From NCBI GenBank assembly GCA_008501825.1, contig QQUA01000009.1, forward strand, positions 1 through 64,000: 64,000 nucleotides of DNA, read 5' to 3'. Below the pieces are notes generated by a model that worked only from the letters and a program-made list of their open reading frames with translations, made no database searches and was not told where the DNA came from. The stretch is from Planctomycetota bacterium (lineage in GTDB: Bacteria; Planctomycetota; UBA1135). Below are positions 24,753-33,280 of this stretch, one piece after another (positions within the stretch are counted from its first letter, which is position 1; each line of letters opens with the position of its first letter). The translations under genes were made by a program, and so were the position numbers.

Positions 24753-24954
24753 GGAACAAACTTCCTAAATCCAAAACACCAATTGGCTTCTTCTCTTTGA
24801 TTGAATTGAGGTAATACCGAAGTCGTTGATTTCGGTTCCTTTCACCTACTTCGATGATCCGGCAAACAACTTCGGCATCCTCGGAGTTCAGCTCACGTAG
24901 CCCAGAGATTCCGACGGTTTTGAGGAGTCGGAAGAGGCTTTCTTCGGGGATGAC
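24745..24954 (-). CDS. Frameshift extension of the tail assembly chaperone (T part)
   Basis: This frame has no start of its own but is open from the slippery site GGGAAAG (24,954-24,960 on the complementary strand) to a stop at 24,745, overlapping the tape measure start. After -1 slippage the ribosome adds 69 residues (VIPEESLFRLLKTVGISG ... VLDLGSLFHD), giving a 160-residue product. The heptamer has the X XXY YYZ phase required and equals the lambda G-GT site. The product is inferred, but all three signals agree. Confidence 0.75.
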   Translation of the reverse strand, partial: VIPEESLFRLLKTVGISGLRELNSEDAEVVCRIIEVGERNRNQRLRYYLNSIKEKKPIGVLDLGSLFHD

Positions 24955-25226
24955 TTTCCCAAGAACGGCTCGGCTTCATCCAAAACAAAGCGGACATCGT
25001 CAACCGGGATTTCCTGGCAAAACACTTGGAAGGATTTTTCGTATCCACCGAGCACCGCACTCCGCCAAGCAAGAGCCATCCCGAGCTTGAACTTGTTTTC
25101 TTGCCCACGGTCGCTTCCTCCAACGGCGTCGTTGGCGAGCGCGATTTCCCAAGCGTTCAACTTCTTGAAGGTGAGCTCCTTTCCGTTGCTCAGTTTGATG
25201 GTTTTCGATTTCATCTTCAGTTCCAA
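24888..25226 (-). CDS. Tail assembly chaperone (G part)
   Basis: The 112-residue protein has KSKTIKLSNGKELTFKKLNA, a small beta hairpin, then helices with AWRSAVLGGYEKSFQVFCQE and a charged, serine-rich end. It sits between the tail tube and tape measure, the standard place of the lambda G/GT pair. The slippery heptamer at codons 90-91 lets some ribosomes continue into the T part. An internal ATG (MKSK, 25,214) could also be the start. Confidence 0.7.
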   Translation of the reverse strand: MELKMKSKTIKLSNGKELTFKKLNAWEIALANDAVGGSDRGQENKFKLGMALAWRSAVLGGYEKSFQVFCQEIPVDDVRFVLDEAEPFLGKSSPKKASSDSSKPSESLGYVS

Positions 25227-26233
25227 GGGGTTGCGTCACCGTTCGTCAAAGCGGCGACGGCTTCGAAAGTTTGACTTTGGGCGCCGACGGCCATCCAGTC
25301 GACGGTTTGGAAGATTCGACCCGCGCCAGCGGCCACAGGGTCTTGAGCTTTCACAAGCACGTTCGGCATGGAAAGCTGGAGTTTGTAGGTGTCATCCGGT
25401 CCGTCGATCGTGTAGATCAAGGACTTCGGAGTAAGGGACCAATCTTGGACTTTGAAAACACCACCCGTCGCGGCGGTGCCTTTGAACATTGCAGTGAAGC
25501 TGCCCGTGACTTTGATCAAGCCATTCGGATACGGCTCGCTCATCTCCGAGGCTTCGAGCTCGTAAAAATCATCGAACGGCTGCTCGATGTTGAGGGACAT
25601 GCCCTGGATCGAGACAGGGGCTTCCGACCCCAATCCCCCGTATTGAACGGAAGGAGTCGGCGTGGCATGGTCACTCGGCGCCTTCATCCATGGAGACGAG
25701 GGGAAGGCCGCCACGGGTTGATCCACGAGCTCCCAACCACTCGCCGAAACCGTCCACTCGGAACGTGCCTTGCCTTCGCCTTCAAGCGAAAACTTCCAAG
25801 CACGTGGGCGAACTCCATAGAACCGCCAGGCTTTGTCCGCCGGGGTTCCAAGTAGCCCATCTCGATTTACGGTGACCGAGAGACCTTTGCCAAGGATTCC
25901 CGCTGGCGTGTCCCCAATGTTCTGGCTGTGGATGTAGGGATTTGTTCCGGAGACCGTTGGGGTAGTGAGAGTGAGATGGGACAGGAACATCAACCACCCA
26001 CCGGTAAACCGAAGGTCATGGCCGATGGTGCCATTTACGGCTTTCCTTCCCTTCGCGATGTGGTCCAAGTCCCAACCACGCCTCGAAAGCATTTCCTCTT
26101 CGATCCGCTTCCTGTCGGTGGTCAGACTCTCGTCCCCACCCTTGAGCTCCATGGAGTTCGCGGGGGCAACTCCCTCTCCGAAAGTCGTCTCCTCGCCAAA
26201 CCCGAGAGATACTCCGATTCCGGTGCGGCTCAT
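25217..26233 (-). CDS. Major tail (tube) protein
   Basis: The 338-residue protein begins SRTGIGVSLGFGEETTFGEG and has a beta-rich body, including the tail-tube pattern KWKFSLEGEGKARSEWTVSA-like (WKFSLEGEGKARSEW), LNIEQPFDDFYELEASEMSE and VTGSFTAMFKG. It is the likely tube subunit, based on its length, glycine-rich beta pattern and place before the chaperone and tape measure genes. It overlaps the small gene upstream by four bases. Confidence 0.7.
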   Translation of the reverse strand: MSRTGIGVSLGFGEETTFGEGVAPANSMELKGGDESLTTDRKRIEEEMLSRRGWDLDHIAKGRKAVNGTIGHDLRFTGGWLMFLSHLTLTTPTVSGTNPYIHSQNIGDTPAGILGKGLSVTVNRDGLLGTPADKAWRFYGVRPRAWKFSLEGEGKARSEWTVSASGWELVDQPVAAFPSSPWMKAPSDHATPTPSVQYGGLGSEAPVSIQGMSLNIEQPFDDFYELEASEMSEPYPNGLIKVTGSFTAMFKGTAATGGVFKVQDWSLTPKSLIYTIDGPDDTYKLQLSMPNVLVKAQDPVAAGAGRIFQTVDWMAVGAQSQTFEAVAALTNGDATPWN

Positions 26234-26499
26234 ACTTTCCCTTCCTTGCCAGCCTTGGCAGATTCAGGTTGCGGTTGCTTCTGCTGTTGCTTTTCCTTGG
26301 CTTCGGCCGGCTTTTCGGCCTGGGCAAGTTTGGCTTTCAGTTGATCGAGCTTCTTTGGATCAACAGCAGCAAACTTTTCGGAGTTGATGAGAGGGATCGC
26401 AAGGTGATCTGGCACCTTGATCTTTTCCCCTGGTTCGACAAATCCCACCCCGGGGATCTTGAGGGGGTCCCTGTGTATCGAGATGTTCTTAAGTTCCAT
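26230..26499 (-). CDS. Small late protein with basic tail
   Basis: An 89-residue protein: a small beta domain with HRDPLKIPGVGFVEPGEKIKVPDHLA, then a Lys/Gln/Ala-rich tail. It lies between the tail terminator and tube genes. No family is recognised; phages often carry a small accessory protein here. Confidence 0.5.
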   Translation of the reverse strand: MELKNISIHRDPLKIPGVGFVEPGEKIKVPDHLAIPLINSEKFAAVDPKKLDQLKAKLAQAEKPAEAKEKQQQKQPQPESAKAGKEGKV

Positions 26500-26501
26500 G
26501 G

Positions 26502-27020
26502 TCAGTTCTCGTAACCGGTAACCGTCACCGTGAAAGCGGTGGCGAAGATGTCAGAGATTCCCAAGGAAGAAATGACCGCCTCTTCTGGCGTGTCGAACTC
26601 CACCTTGGTCGTCCGGGCCTGGCCAAGCTGGGGAAGCCCGGTTGAGATTCCGTTGAGTCGTCGATCAATAAGGAAGGCGTCGGCGAGAGCGGAGGTTTCT
26701 TGATGCTTCGCCGTGACCACTTCCTCGTCCACGGTCCAGCGGCGGACATAGGAGAAACGCAATTGGTAAAAGTGATCCCAGGGCGGTGCCTCGGATAGGT
26801 TCTCGGTGGCAAGGACCGCTTCCTGAACCATCACCAAGACGGCCGGCAAGTTGTTCAGAAGGTTTTCCTGCACGGGCAAATAGCCGAGGTCTCCCGCTTG
26901 GATGGCAGTGATTGCCGGGTAGGTGAGACTTGGGCCCCAAGGCTCACCAATGGGAGCGATCTGCCTGAGCCTGGCAATAGCCGCTTGGACCACGCCTTCG
27001 GTTTGGAGGATGGCGCTCAT
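26502..27020 (-). CDS. Tail terminator-like protein
   Basis: The 172-residue protein has an N-terminal helix (VVQAAIARLRQI), then beta strands with LPAVLVMVQEAVL, FYQLRFSYVRRWTVDE and VEFDTPEEAVISSLGISDIFATAFTVTVTGYE. The size, mixed fold and place between the gp10-like and tube genes suit the tail terminator/neck group. The identification is by context. Confidence 0.5.
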   Translation of the reverse strand: MSAILQTEGVVQAAIARLRQIAPIGEPWGPSLTYPAITAIQAGDLGYLPVQENLLNNLPAVLVMVQEAVLATENLSEAPPWDHFYQLRFSYVRRWTVDEEVVTAKHQETSALADAFLIDRRLNGISTGLPQLGQARTTKVEFDTPEEAVISSLGISDIFATAFTVTVTGYEN

Positions 27021-27523
27021 GACTTCCTGGCCTCCCTTGCTTTCTTGATGCTTTCCCGCATCGCGTTTTGGAAGGCTCGGTTCACGTCTGCCTTTGAGTT
27101 GGCAAACGCTCGAGACAGGAACGGATTCGCCTTGGTTCCGCGGAGACCGATGCTTCGATAGATCCGGCGGATCGATTCTTCGTCATTGATTCCCTTCCGC
27201 TTAGCCCAAAGGGCGATCTTGTGGAACGGTGGCCAATGCGGCTTGGTTCCCTTTTCGATAGGGAGGGCATAGCGAACGAGCTTGGAGACCGGGCCAATGC
27301 GAGCTAAGAGCTTTTGCTCGTCGACCTCGACCTTGTAGCTGCCGACCTTGCGCAAGCCACCCCAGGCCGCCGGCGCTTCTCGCACGGCCCAGTTAATGAC
27401 CTGGAGACCAGCACGGTTAAGGGCTCGGACCATCGCCGGTCGAACTTGGCCGCCTTCACGTCGGAGCTCCCTTTGCAGAGCTCGAACGCTCGGCGTCACG
27501 TCCAGCTTCATCGAGATAACCAT
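27017..27523 (-). CDS. HK97 gp10-like tail completion protein
   Basis: The 168-residue protein (start MVISMKLDVTPSVRALQREL) has the gp10-like pattern of a helix followed by AMVRALNRAGLQVINWAVREAPAAWGGLR and a basic region KPHWPPFHKIALWAKRKGI, ending in a helix with lysines. It joins head and tail. The start overlaps the upstream stop codon; the longer frame upstream belongs to other genes. Confidence 0.65.
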   Translation of the reverse strand: MVISMKLDVTPSVRALQRELRREGGQVRPAMVRALNRAGLQVINWAVREAPAAWGGLRKVGSYKVEVDEQKLLARIGPVSKLVRYALPIEKGTKPHWPPFHKIALWAKRKGINDEESIRRIYRSIGLRGTKANPFLSRAFANSKADVNRAFQNAMRESIKKAREARKS

Positions 27524-27861
27524 CAGCGCGGCGTCTCCGTTTTGATGAGGTCTAACTGGACGAAAGCAGTGTGGTGGAATTGGAACTCGTCCACTCCTTC
27601 CACTCGATAGGCCTTGCCGTTCATCACGAGCTCGTCCCCTTCCCGAACATCGGTGCCGGCAGGAACCATCCCGAGGTAGCGCTTTCTGGCTCGGGTTCCG
27701 ACGATGGTTTCCTCTTGACTGTTGGCCGCAGGTTGCAAATGCAAATCCACTCCGGAAGCCACGGTGGTCTTTTGCTTGCCAATGCGGCCGCCGGCGACTT
27801 GCCCTTCCAAGCGAACGATGTCCGCTTGACCGGTGACAGGAACTCCAGGGGGAAGCTTCAT
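27523..27861 (-). CDS. Head closure (stopper) protein
   Basis: The 112-residue protein starts MKLPPGVPVTGQADIVRLEG and is a small beta barrel (KTTVASGVDLHLQPAANSQ, GTDVREGDELVMNGKAYRVEGVDEF), typical of phage stopper or head-tail adaptor proteins. It follows the gp6-like connector with a four-base overlap. Confidence 0.6.
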   Translation of the reverse strand: MKLPPGVPVTGQADIVRLEGQVAGGRIGKQKTTVASGVDLHLQPAANSQEETIVGTRARKRYLGMVPAGTDVREGDELVMNGKAYRVEGVDEFQFHHTAFVQLDLIKTETPR

Positions 27862-28454
27862 GCCGGGTGCTGGAAGGGAGCCAGAAGAAGGGTGATGTCT
27901 TTCGGCCAGGCATCGGCGAAAGCCGGCCGCATCACTCGGGCATAGGAACCGACGTTGATCGAACTGAAGGCTTCCGTTCCGGCTTTGCCACGAACGAATC
28001 CGATCAGTTCCATCAGGGCAAGCCGCAAATCGTGCGGCACGGTCTGAGCCGTGTATCCGCCGTCGTACACGACGCGAACGTTGTTCGTCCCATTGGCGAA
28101 CCACCCTCGCCGCAGGAAGCGGGAGCCGAGCTCTGCGCTAGGCTTGAGCCAAAGCTGGCCATCGGCACTAAAGGCGAAGTCCGAAGCGGCAAGCTCGGTG
28201 TTTGAATCGAAGTTGTTTTCGATGTCGTCATGCACTGAGCTCACGGAAAGGATGGGCGTGTTTCGCAACCAAACTTCGTTCATTCCCCGGCCGTCGAAAA
28301 GCTCGGTGAAGTTCCCACTCTCGAATGAGTCTCGCCGGCAAAACCGAGCGGCAGCCGCCTCAGCCTGGGGGATGACAGCGTTGAGGAAATCATCCTCGTT
28401 GGTGCCGCCTACACCCAAGTAGGTCTTGACTTCGGAGAGAGTGAGAAGCGCCAC
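27858..28454 (-). CDS. gp6-like head-tail connector
   Basis: The 198-residue protein begins LTLSEVKTYLGVGGTNEDDF, then IPQAEAAAARFCRRDSF and a long C-terminal helix region (LRLALMELIGFVRGKAGTEA). LSEVKxYLxxxxxxDD followed by helices is the signature of the gp6 adaptor family, which docks on the portal. It lies after the capsid gene, as expected. Confidence 0.75.
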   Translation of the reverse strand: MALLTLSEVKTYLGVGGTNEDDFLNAVIPQAEAAAARFCRRDSFESGNFTELFDGRGMNEVWLRNTPILSVSSVHDDIENNFDSNTELAASDFAFSADGQLWLKPSAELGSRFLRRGWFANGTNNVRVVYDGGYTAQTVPHDLRLALMELIGFVRGKAGTEAFSSINVGSYARVMRPAFADAWPKDITLLLAPFQHPA

Positions 28455-28457
28455 GGA

Positions 28458-28679
28458 TCAGTCCTCCGGATCCTCGTCGCGGTTGCGAGTGCGTTCCCGT
28501 TCAAGGACTTCAAAGTCCTCGAACTCCGTCGAGTAATCGCGCAGCATTTGCATGGCCTTTGCCTCGCAATCCACCGCTACGATCCCGTTTTCATCGGGAT
28601 CAGGAAGTCCCCATTTGTGGACCCAGGTTTTCCCAATCCACTTCAGTCGGTAAGGCTTTTGCTTGGTGTAATTCGGCAT
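28458..28679 (-). CDS. Small phage protein between capsid and connector
   Basis: A 73-residue protein: MPNYTKQKPYRLKWIGKTWVHKW, then a helix and an acidic end (NRDEDPED). No family is recognised. Such small genes at this place sometimes encode decoration or connector helpers, but nothing here proves it. Confidence 0.5.
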   Translation of the reverse strand: MPNYTKQKPYRLKWIGKTWVHKWGLPDPDENGIVAVDCEAKAMQMLRDYSTEFEDFEVLERERTRNRDEDPED

Positions 28680-28730
28680 GGTTTTGGAGATTGGGGGAGA
28701 GTTGCCCCTCCCCCATTTGGTTGGAGAAGA

Positions 28731-30119
28731 TCAGGCAGCGATGTTCCGCAACTCGGCAACGTTTACCGAATTGGCCGGCACCTTGTGCTTGAAGTCGTAC
28801 CGACTTTTCACCACTAAGTCGTGGATACCAGTGGTGATGGTCTTGTCCTGCTCGAAGCGGATGGGACCGCGATGATCGATCAACCAGGTCCGGCGGTTGA
28901 TCAACTGAGAGGAAGTCCGGTCAGTCGTCACTCCGTCATGCACGCCATTGGCGTTCAGGTTGGTCGGGTACTCCCCGGACGGCACAATCGGAATTCCGTA
29001 GATCTTGCCGAGTTCACCGTGCAAGATCGTGGCCGAAGCTCCGTACTTGTCGATGGTGTGAACCTCATCCAAGGCGATCAGCATGAGGTAAACAGACAGG
29101 GGACAAGCGAAGATCATTTCGCTCGGCTTGATTCCGTATTTGCCCATAAGGGCACGAATCTCGCGGAACTTGGCAGCGGTGGGCGCGGCATTCCCCATGT
29201 CCACGGTGGCACTCAAACCAAGTTGGCCGGAACCGTGAACTCGATGGCGAATTCCATCCACCAGCTTGCGCGCATCATCGGGATCCACAACTTCGGAGTC
29301 GTGATGCGAACCGTCTGATTTGTTGCCATTCAAAAGGGCCGTCTCAAATCCTTCCGCGAAGGCCCGATTCATGTCCTCCCGCATCACGGGGAACATTTCG
29401 AATGCCGCATCCTCCAACTCGGTATCGGAGATGGAAGTGAAGACGTACATCTCTTCCACGTCGAATTGGATCTTGGCGGTTTTCAAATTGGAACCGATCA
29501 TCGGACCGGTTTCCGAGGTCCGCTTCTTCGCTTTGGACGTGCCGTGCTTGACGAAGAGGTTGAAGGGATTGCTGCCAGGGTCGAAAGAAATGAAGTTGGC
29601 AGCAAGCTGGAGATCGTGGCGGATGTCGTCTTCCACACTGGCAGAGAAGCCAGTGGGAACCCATTCCGCGCCAGTTCCCGCTCCGTCCGTGGTCAGAGTC
29701 TTTTGAAGGGACTCGAGTTCAGAGAAGGCGCTTAAGCGCTTGGCAATGGCCAGAGGTTCTTCTTGGCGGCCGGTTTGCAGGTTCTTCTTCTGGATCGAGT
29801 TGATGGCGTAGTAAACACCGTCACTCAACTCTTGGAACCGCTTCACGCGCTCGTCCTCGCTCCTGGCACGGAGCACGGCATTGGCGTCCTTGTACTGGAT
29901 GCCGGCAGGGGCGGGCTGGAAGGCGCTCTTGAACTGGCCTTCCTTCAAGTCTTCGGCGACCTGCAGGAGCTTTTGGACCTCCTCGGATTTGAGGAGGTTG
30001 TCGAACTTCTCCCGCTCATCGGCGATGTTCTGGGATTTCTCCTTGATCTCGCCAAGGTAGGTCTTGATTTGATCCGCCGTTTCGCCGAACTTTTTCAGGC
30101 TTTCGTTTACGGTGGGCAT
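28731..30119 (-). CDS. Major capsid protein, HK97-type
   Basis: The 462-residue protein has an N-terminal coiled coil of about 110 residues (the scaffold or delta domain removed by the protease), then LTTDGAGTGAEWVPTGFSAS, SETGPMIGSNLKT and the conserved HK97 region to FDFKHKVPANSVNVAE-type end (SRYDFKHKVPANSVN). It forms the icosahedral shell. It follows the protease gene by 21 bases. Length and layout are normal for this family. Confidence 0.9.
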   Translation of the reverse strand: MPTVNESLKKFGETADQIKTYLGEIKEKSQNIADEREKFDNLLKSEEVQKLLQVAEDLKEGQFKSAFQPAPAGIQYKDANAVLRARSEDERVKRFQELSDGVYYAINSIQKKNLQTGRQEEPLAIAKRLSAFSELESLQKTLTTDGAGTGAEWVPTGFSASVEDDIRHDLQLAANFISFDPGSNPFNLFVKHGTSKAKKRTSETGPMIGSNLKTAKIQFDVEEMYVFTSISDTELEDAAFEMFPVMREDMNRAFAEGFETALLNGNKSDGSHHDSEVVDPDDARKLVDGIRHRVHGSGQLGLSATVDMGNAAPTAAKFREIRALMGKYGIKPSEMIFACPLSVYLMLIALDEVHTIDKYGASATILHGELGKIYGIPIVPSGEYPTNLNANGVHDGVTTDRTSSQLINRRTWLIDHRGPIRFEQDKTITTGIHDLVVKSRYDFKHKVPANSVNVAELRNIAA

Positions 30120-30140
30120 GGTGAAAGTGAGTTGAAAGGG

Positions 30141-30998
30141 TCAGTTGGAAGAACCGCCGGATAGGGATGCGAGGAGATCGTCGCATTCACCGTCGAGCTC
30201 TTGGGAGATCGCAGAGAGCTGGCGTTCTTGCGGGTTGTTGTTGGAAGCTCCGATGCCGGAGATCGGCAGAACGGAGAGAGCCAGGCGGCTTAAGGCACGG
30301 CGAACGTCGGAGGGAATCTCCGGTTGCTCCATGGCCTTTTCGATCCGCAAGGCGGCCTCGCGTATCACCTCAAAGTCTTCTGCAGCGCTGAGGGTGATCG
30401 TTCGAGGTTCCTCGGGGGAAGCAGGGGGCGAAGAAGAGAAAGACTTCTTGACCCAAGGAACGTCTCGTTCCAGGAGTTCGAGGCCTTGGGTAAGCAAGCC
30501 ATCCAAATCGTTTGCCTTCTTCAGCCGGGCAATCGCTTGGGTGTTGGCCGGGATCGCAGTTGGCGATAGCTCAAGGACTTCGACCTTTTCGAAGGTGACA
30601 CCCTTTTGGCCAGGCAGGACGGGCTCATGAGACCATTCGAGTGGTTGGAACCGGAGGCTCACTGAGTTCAATACGCCAGCGCGATACAGCGCCTTGACCA
30701 TCCGGGCAACAGGAACCGCATCATCGTCGATGAACTCTGATACGAAGGGGACAGTCTCCTCCATGATTTCAAAGGATTTGACTTTCCCAATCGGGTGCAT
30801 TTCATCGTGGTTCCAAAGCATTACCCCGCTTTGCGAGAACTCCTTGGCATTCACGATGGAGCCAGGGAGAACGACTTCCCCGTGACGGTCCACCGTCAAA
30901 GACGTGGCAATCCCTTCAAGGGTGTTTCCGGATTTGAGCTTGCCGACGTTTTTGGCAGAAGCCAATAGATCGCGAGTGATGTTGCTGAAGTCGATCAT
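30141..30998 (-). CDS. HK97-type prohead protease
   Basis: The 285-residue protein has the catalytic histidine in VMLWNHDEMHPIG (about residue 65) and the serine in GVLNSVSLRF (about residue 110), the pattern of the U35/HK97 herpes-type protease. The C-terminal 100 residues are helical and acidic and may act as scaffold. The ATG at 30,998 overlaps the portal stop; the longer frame upstream would overlap the portal gene by 87 bases. Confidence 0.85.
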   Translation of the reverse strand: MIDFSNITRDLLASAKNVGKLKSGNTLEGIATSLTVDRHGEVVLPGSIVNAKEFSQSGVMLWNHDEMHPIGKVKSFEIMEETVPFVSEFIDDDAVPVARMVKALYRAGVLNSVSLRFQPLEWSHEPVLPGQKGVTFEKVEVLELSPTAIPANTQAIARLKKANDLDGLLTQGLELLERDVPWVKKSFSSSPPASPEEPRTITLSAAEDFEVIREAALRIEKAMEQPEIPSDVRRALSRLALSVLPISGIGASNNNPQERQLSAISQELDGECDDLLASLSGGSSN

Positions 30999-33280
30999 TG
31001 GAAAGACCTCCGGTAAGCGGAGAAGGCTCGGTTTTGGGAATCGGGTTCGATGAACAGCACCGTGCAATGGCAGTTGACGCAATCTCGCGCATGCCCGGAC
31101 GGCGCACAGGGGTAGGGCAAAGGATGCTCCAGAAACCCAGCAGTGTTCGGAGTGGAGCCGAAATCCTTTTCGTAGGGAATGGGTTCGGAGGCGGTGACTT
31201 GGGCAAGCTGAACGTGCCGGACCCGGGCTTGGCCGATGCCGTTGTGCAACCAGCTTTTCTCAGGAACACCGACCTCGGCGCCGGCCTCAAAGCCAGCGAG
31301 GTTTGCCGCGGTGCCGGCCTCGGTGATAGCCACTCGATTAGCGCGCACCGTGGAGAAAAAGGTGAGCTTGTCGTCTAAGAGTTCAGCCGTTTCCGGAATC
31401 GGGAGTCTTTCCCGGTGGGCTTGCTCCAATACAACGCGAACCTCTTCGATCATGGCAGCGGTGACGCCCCTCAGGTTTTGACCCAGGACGTTTCGGATGT
31501 AGTCGAGAATCCTGGGATTGGTGAGTCCGAAGTCGGCGAGCAGTTCATCAACCACGGCACCTTCCGCATCCTTTCGCACGAAGGAACCGCGGTAGCTGAG
31601 AAGTACATCCTCGAGGTCCTCGGCGTTCTTTTGCTGGAAGCCGAATCGCCGGAGGGTCTCTTTGCCAACGTCTGCAATCGCTCGAGCTACGTCCGGGAGG
31701 ATCTCCCGGTGAAGAACCCGAGCCTCGGCCTCGTGGTTGAAATTGAGCTCCGGAAGGGAACCAGGGCTTGCCGCGTTGACCTGGTGGACGATTCGCTCCC
31801 TTCCCTTCCGAAGCCCGCGAAGCATGGCCTTGTGAATGCGGATAGCCGTACGCTTCCGAGTTTTGTGCCACCCGTGCCAGGCGGCAACTCGGAATCTTTC
31901 ATCTTCAGCCTTGCTTCGTTTGAACCTGGTTTTCTTTGCGGGATCTATAGAGTCTTCGGTTTCTTCTTCGGTCGGCTCCTCGTCACCGAAGGAAGGCTCA
32001 TCGAAAGAGATCACCGTCGGGTCAAAGACCACCTGGCCATCGGCTCCCACGATCCGACTGTTCAGCGGTTGAAGAACATAGTCCCCTTCTGGTAAGGGCT
32101 CGAGATTGACCGTTTGCCGGGCTTCGTTCAGGGTGACAATCCCACGCTGGAAGCCCTTGGTGGCGTTCTCCATGCGAGCGGTTTCGGTTTCCAGGATCCG
32201 CTCCACTTCGGAGTAATCGTGGCGCAATACCATCCCTGGCTGAACCATGGGCACCAGGCGCTCATTCATCCGCGCCAAGCTCTTCTTATTGAGCGGCGTA
32301 ACCGTGTCCCGCCAGAACGTGGCGAGTTGCTGCTCACTGTTCGCATATGCCACGGAATCGGTGTCCCCCATCATGAAGGGCGGAACTCCGTAGGCGCTTG
32401 CAATTTCCCGCTTCGAGAACAGCCTGGAATCCAGGACCTGCAATTCCTGAGGGCTCAGGACGATTCGTTGATAAGTGCCGCCGCCGGAAACCACAGCAAT
32501 CCCACCCGCCTTGTCGGGTCCTTGATGGACGGCGTTGAACTCACTTCGAGCTCGTTTGGTCGCTGTGGATCCCAACGGCTGCGGAAAGCTCAAGACTCCA
32601 GCGGGGAAACCCCCTTGCCGGAGAAGCGATCCGAAAAGCCGCTGTTGGTTTTGATCGGCTTCGATGGTGTATCGAAGCGCATGGAGCATGGAGAGCGGAG
32701 TGAATGGAGCGGTCGGCGAATACTTCCAGGCATAAAGGAATGAACCCTTCTTTAGGATCACCGGCGCTCCCCCACCGGTATCCACCTTGATGGCCACTAC
32801 TCCGCCGGCGCCGCTTACAGGTTGGATCCGCCAAGGCTCAATCGTGGCAAGGCCTGTCACCCTCGAACCCACTCGGCCGATTTCCCAACAGTAGGACCCG
32901 GACCAAAGCCAATCCGTGATCGACTTCCCATAGAAGTCAATCCAGGTTTCTCCGTCGTTCACGTGACTGATGAGATCGAATAACGGTCCCGAGGTGACGG
33001 GCTCGTCATCCTCCTGGCGAGTAATCACTACGGGAACCGAACTGGCTGCGTCAGCGATCACGTCGATAGCACGTTGCAGCCAGGTCAAATTCTCATAGGC
33101 GGTTGCCCAATCCTTCGGGCTGTTGATTCCGGGAGCCGAAGCCCATTGACCGGCTCGGATGGAAATGGATTGTGTCGCCGGTCCGGCAACGTTCTTTTGA
33201 ACCGAACCCGCACCACCAGCCAGGAACGCGGCAGCGGCCGCGGAGAAACGCTTGGTGACGGAAGTAAGCGGCCGCCTCAC
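30995..33280 (-). CDS. Portal protein fused to a MuF-type head morphogenesis domain
   Basis: The 761-residue protein has an HK97-type portal in residues 1-430 (YENLTWLQRAIDVIADAASS, EIASAYGVPPFMMGD, FWRDTVTPLNKKSLARMNERL) and a MuF/SPP1 gp7-like domain at about 450-740 ending in ARDCVNCHCTVLFIEP. These are usually two neighbouring genes, so this is a fusion. The portal forms the DNA entry ring; the MuF part travels inside the capsid. It overlaps the terminase gene by four bases. Confidence 0.85.
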   Translation of the reverse strand: MRRPLTSVTKRFSAAAAAFLAGGAGSVQKNVAGPATQSISIRAGQWASAPGINSPKDWATAYENLTWLQRAIDVIADAASSVPVVITRQEDDEPVTSGPLFDLISHVNDGETWIDFYGKSITDWLWSGSYCWEIGRVGSRVTGLATIEPWRIQPVSGAGGVVAIKVDTGGGAPVILKKGSFLYAWKYSPTAPFTPLSMLHALRYTIEADQNQQRLFGSLLRQGGFPAGVLSFPQPLGSTATKRARSEFNAVHQGPDKAGGIAVVSGGGTYQRIVLSPQELQVLDSRLFSKREIASAYGVPPFMMGDTDSVAYANSEQQLATFWRDTVTPLNKKSLARMNERLVPMVQPGMVLRHDYSEVERILETETARMENATKGFQRGIVTLNEARQTVNLEPLPEGDYVLQPLNSRIVGADGQVVFDPTVISFDEPSFGDEEPTEEETEDSIDPAKKTRFKRSKAEDERFRVAAWHGWHKTRKRTAIRIHKAMLRGLRKGRERIVHQVNAASPGSLPELNFNHEAEARVLHREILPDVARAIADVGKETLRRFGFQQKNAEDLEDVLLSYRGSFVRKDAEGAVVDELLADFGLTNPRILDYIRNVLGQNLRGVTAAMIEEVRVVLEQAHRERLPIPETAELLDDKLTFFSTVRANRVAITEAGTAANLAGFEAGAEVGVPEKSWLHNGIGQARVRHVQLAQVTASEPIPYEKDFGSTPNTAGFLEHPLPYPCAPSGHARDCVNCHCTVLFIEPDSQNRAFSAYRRSFQ

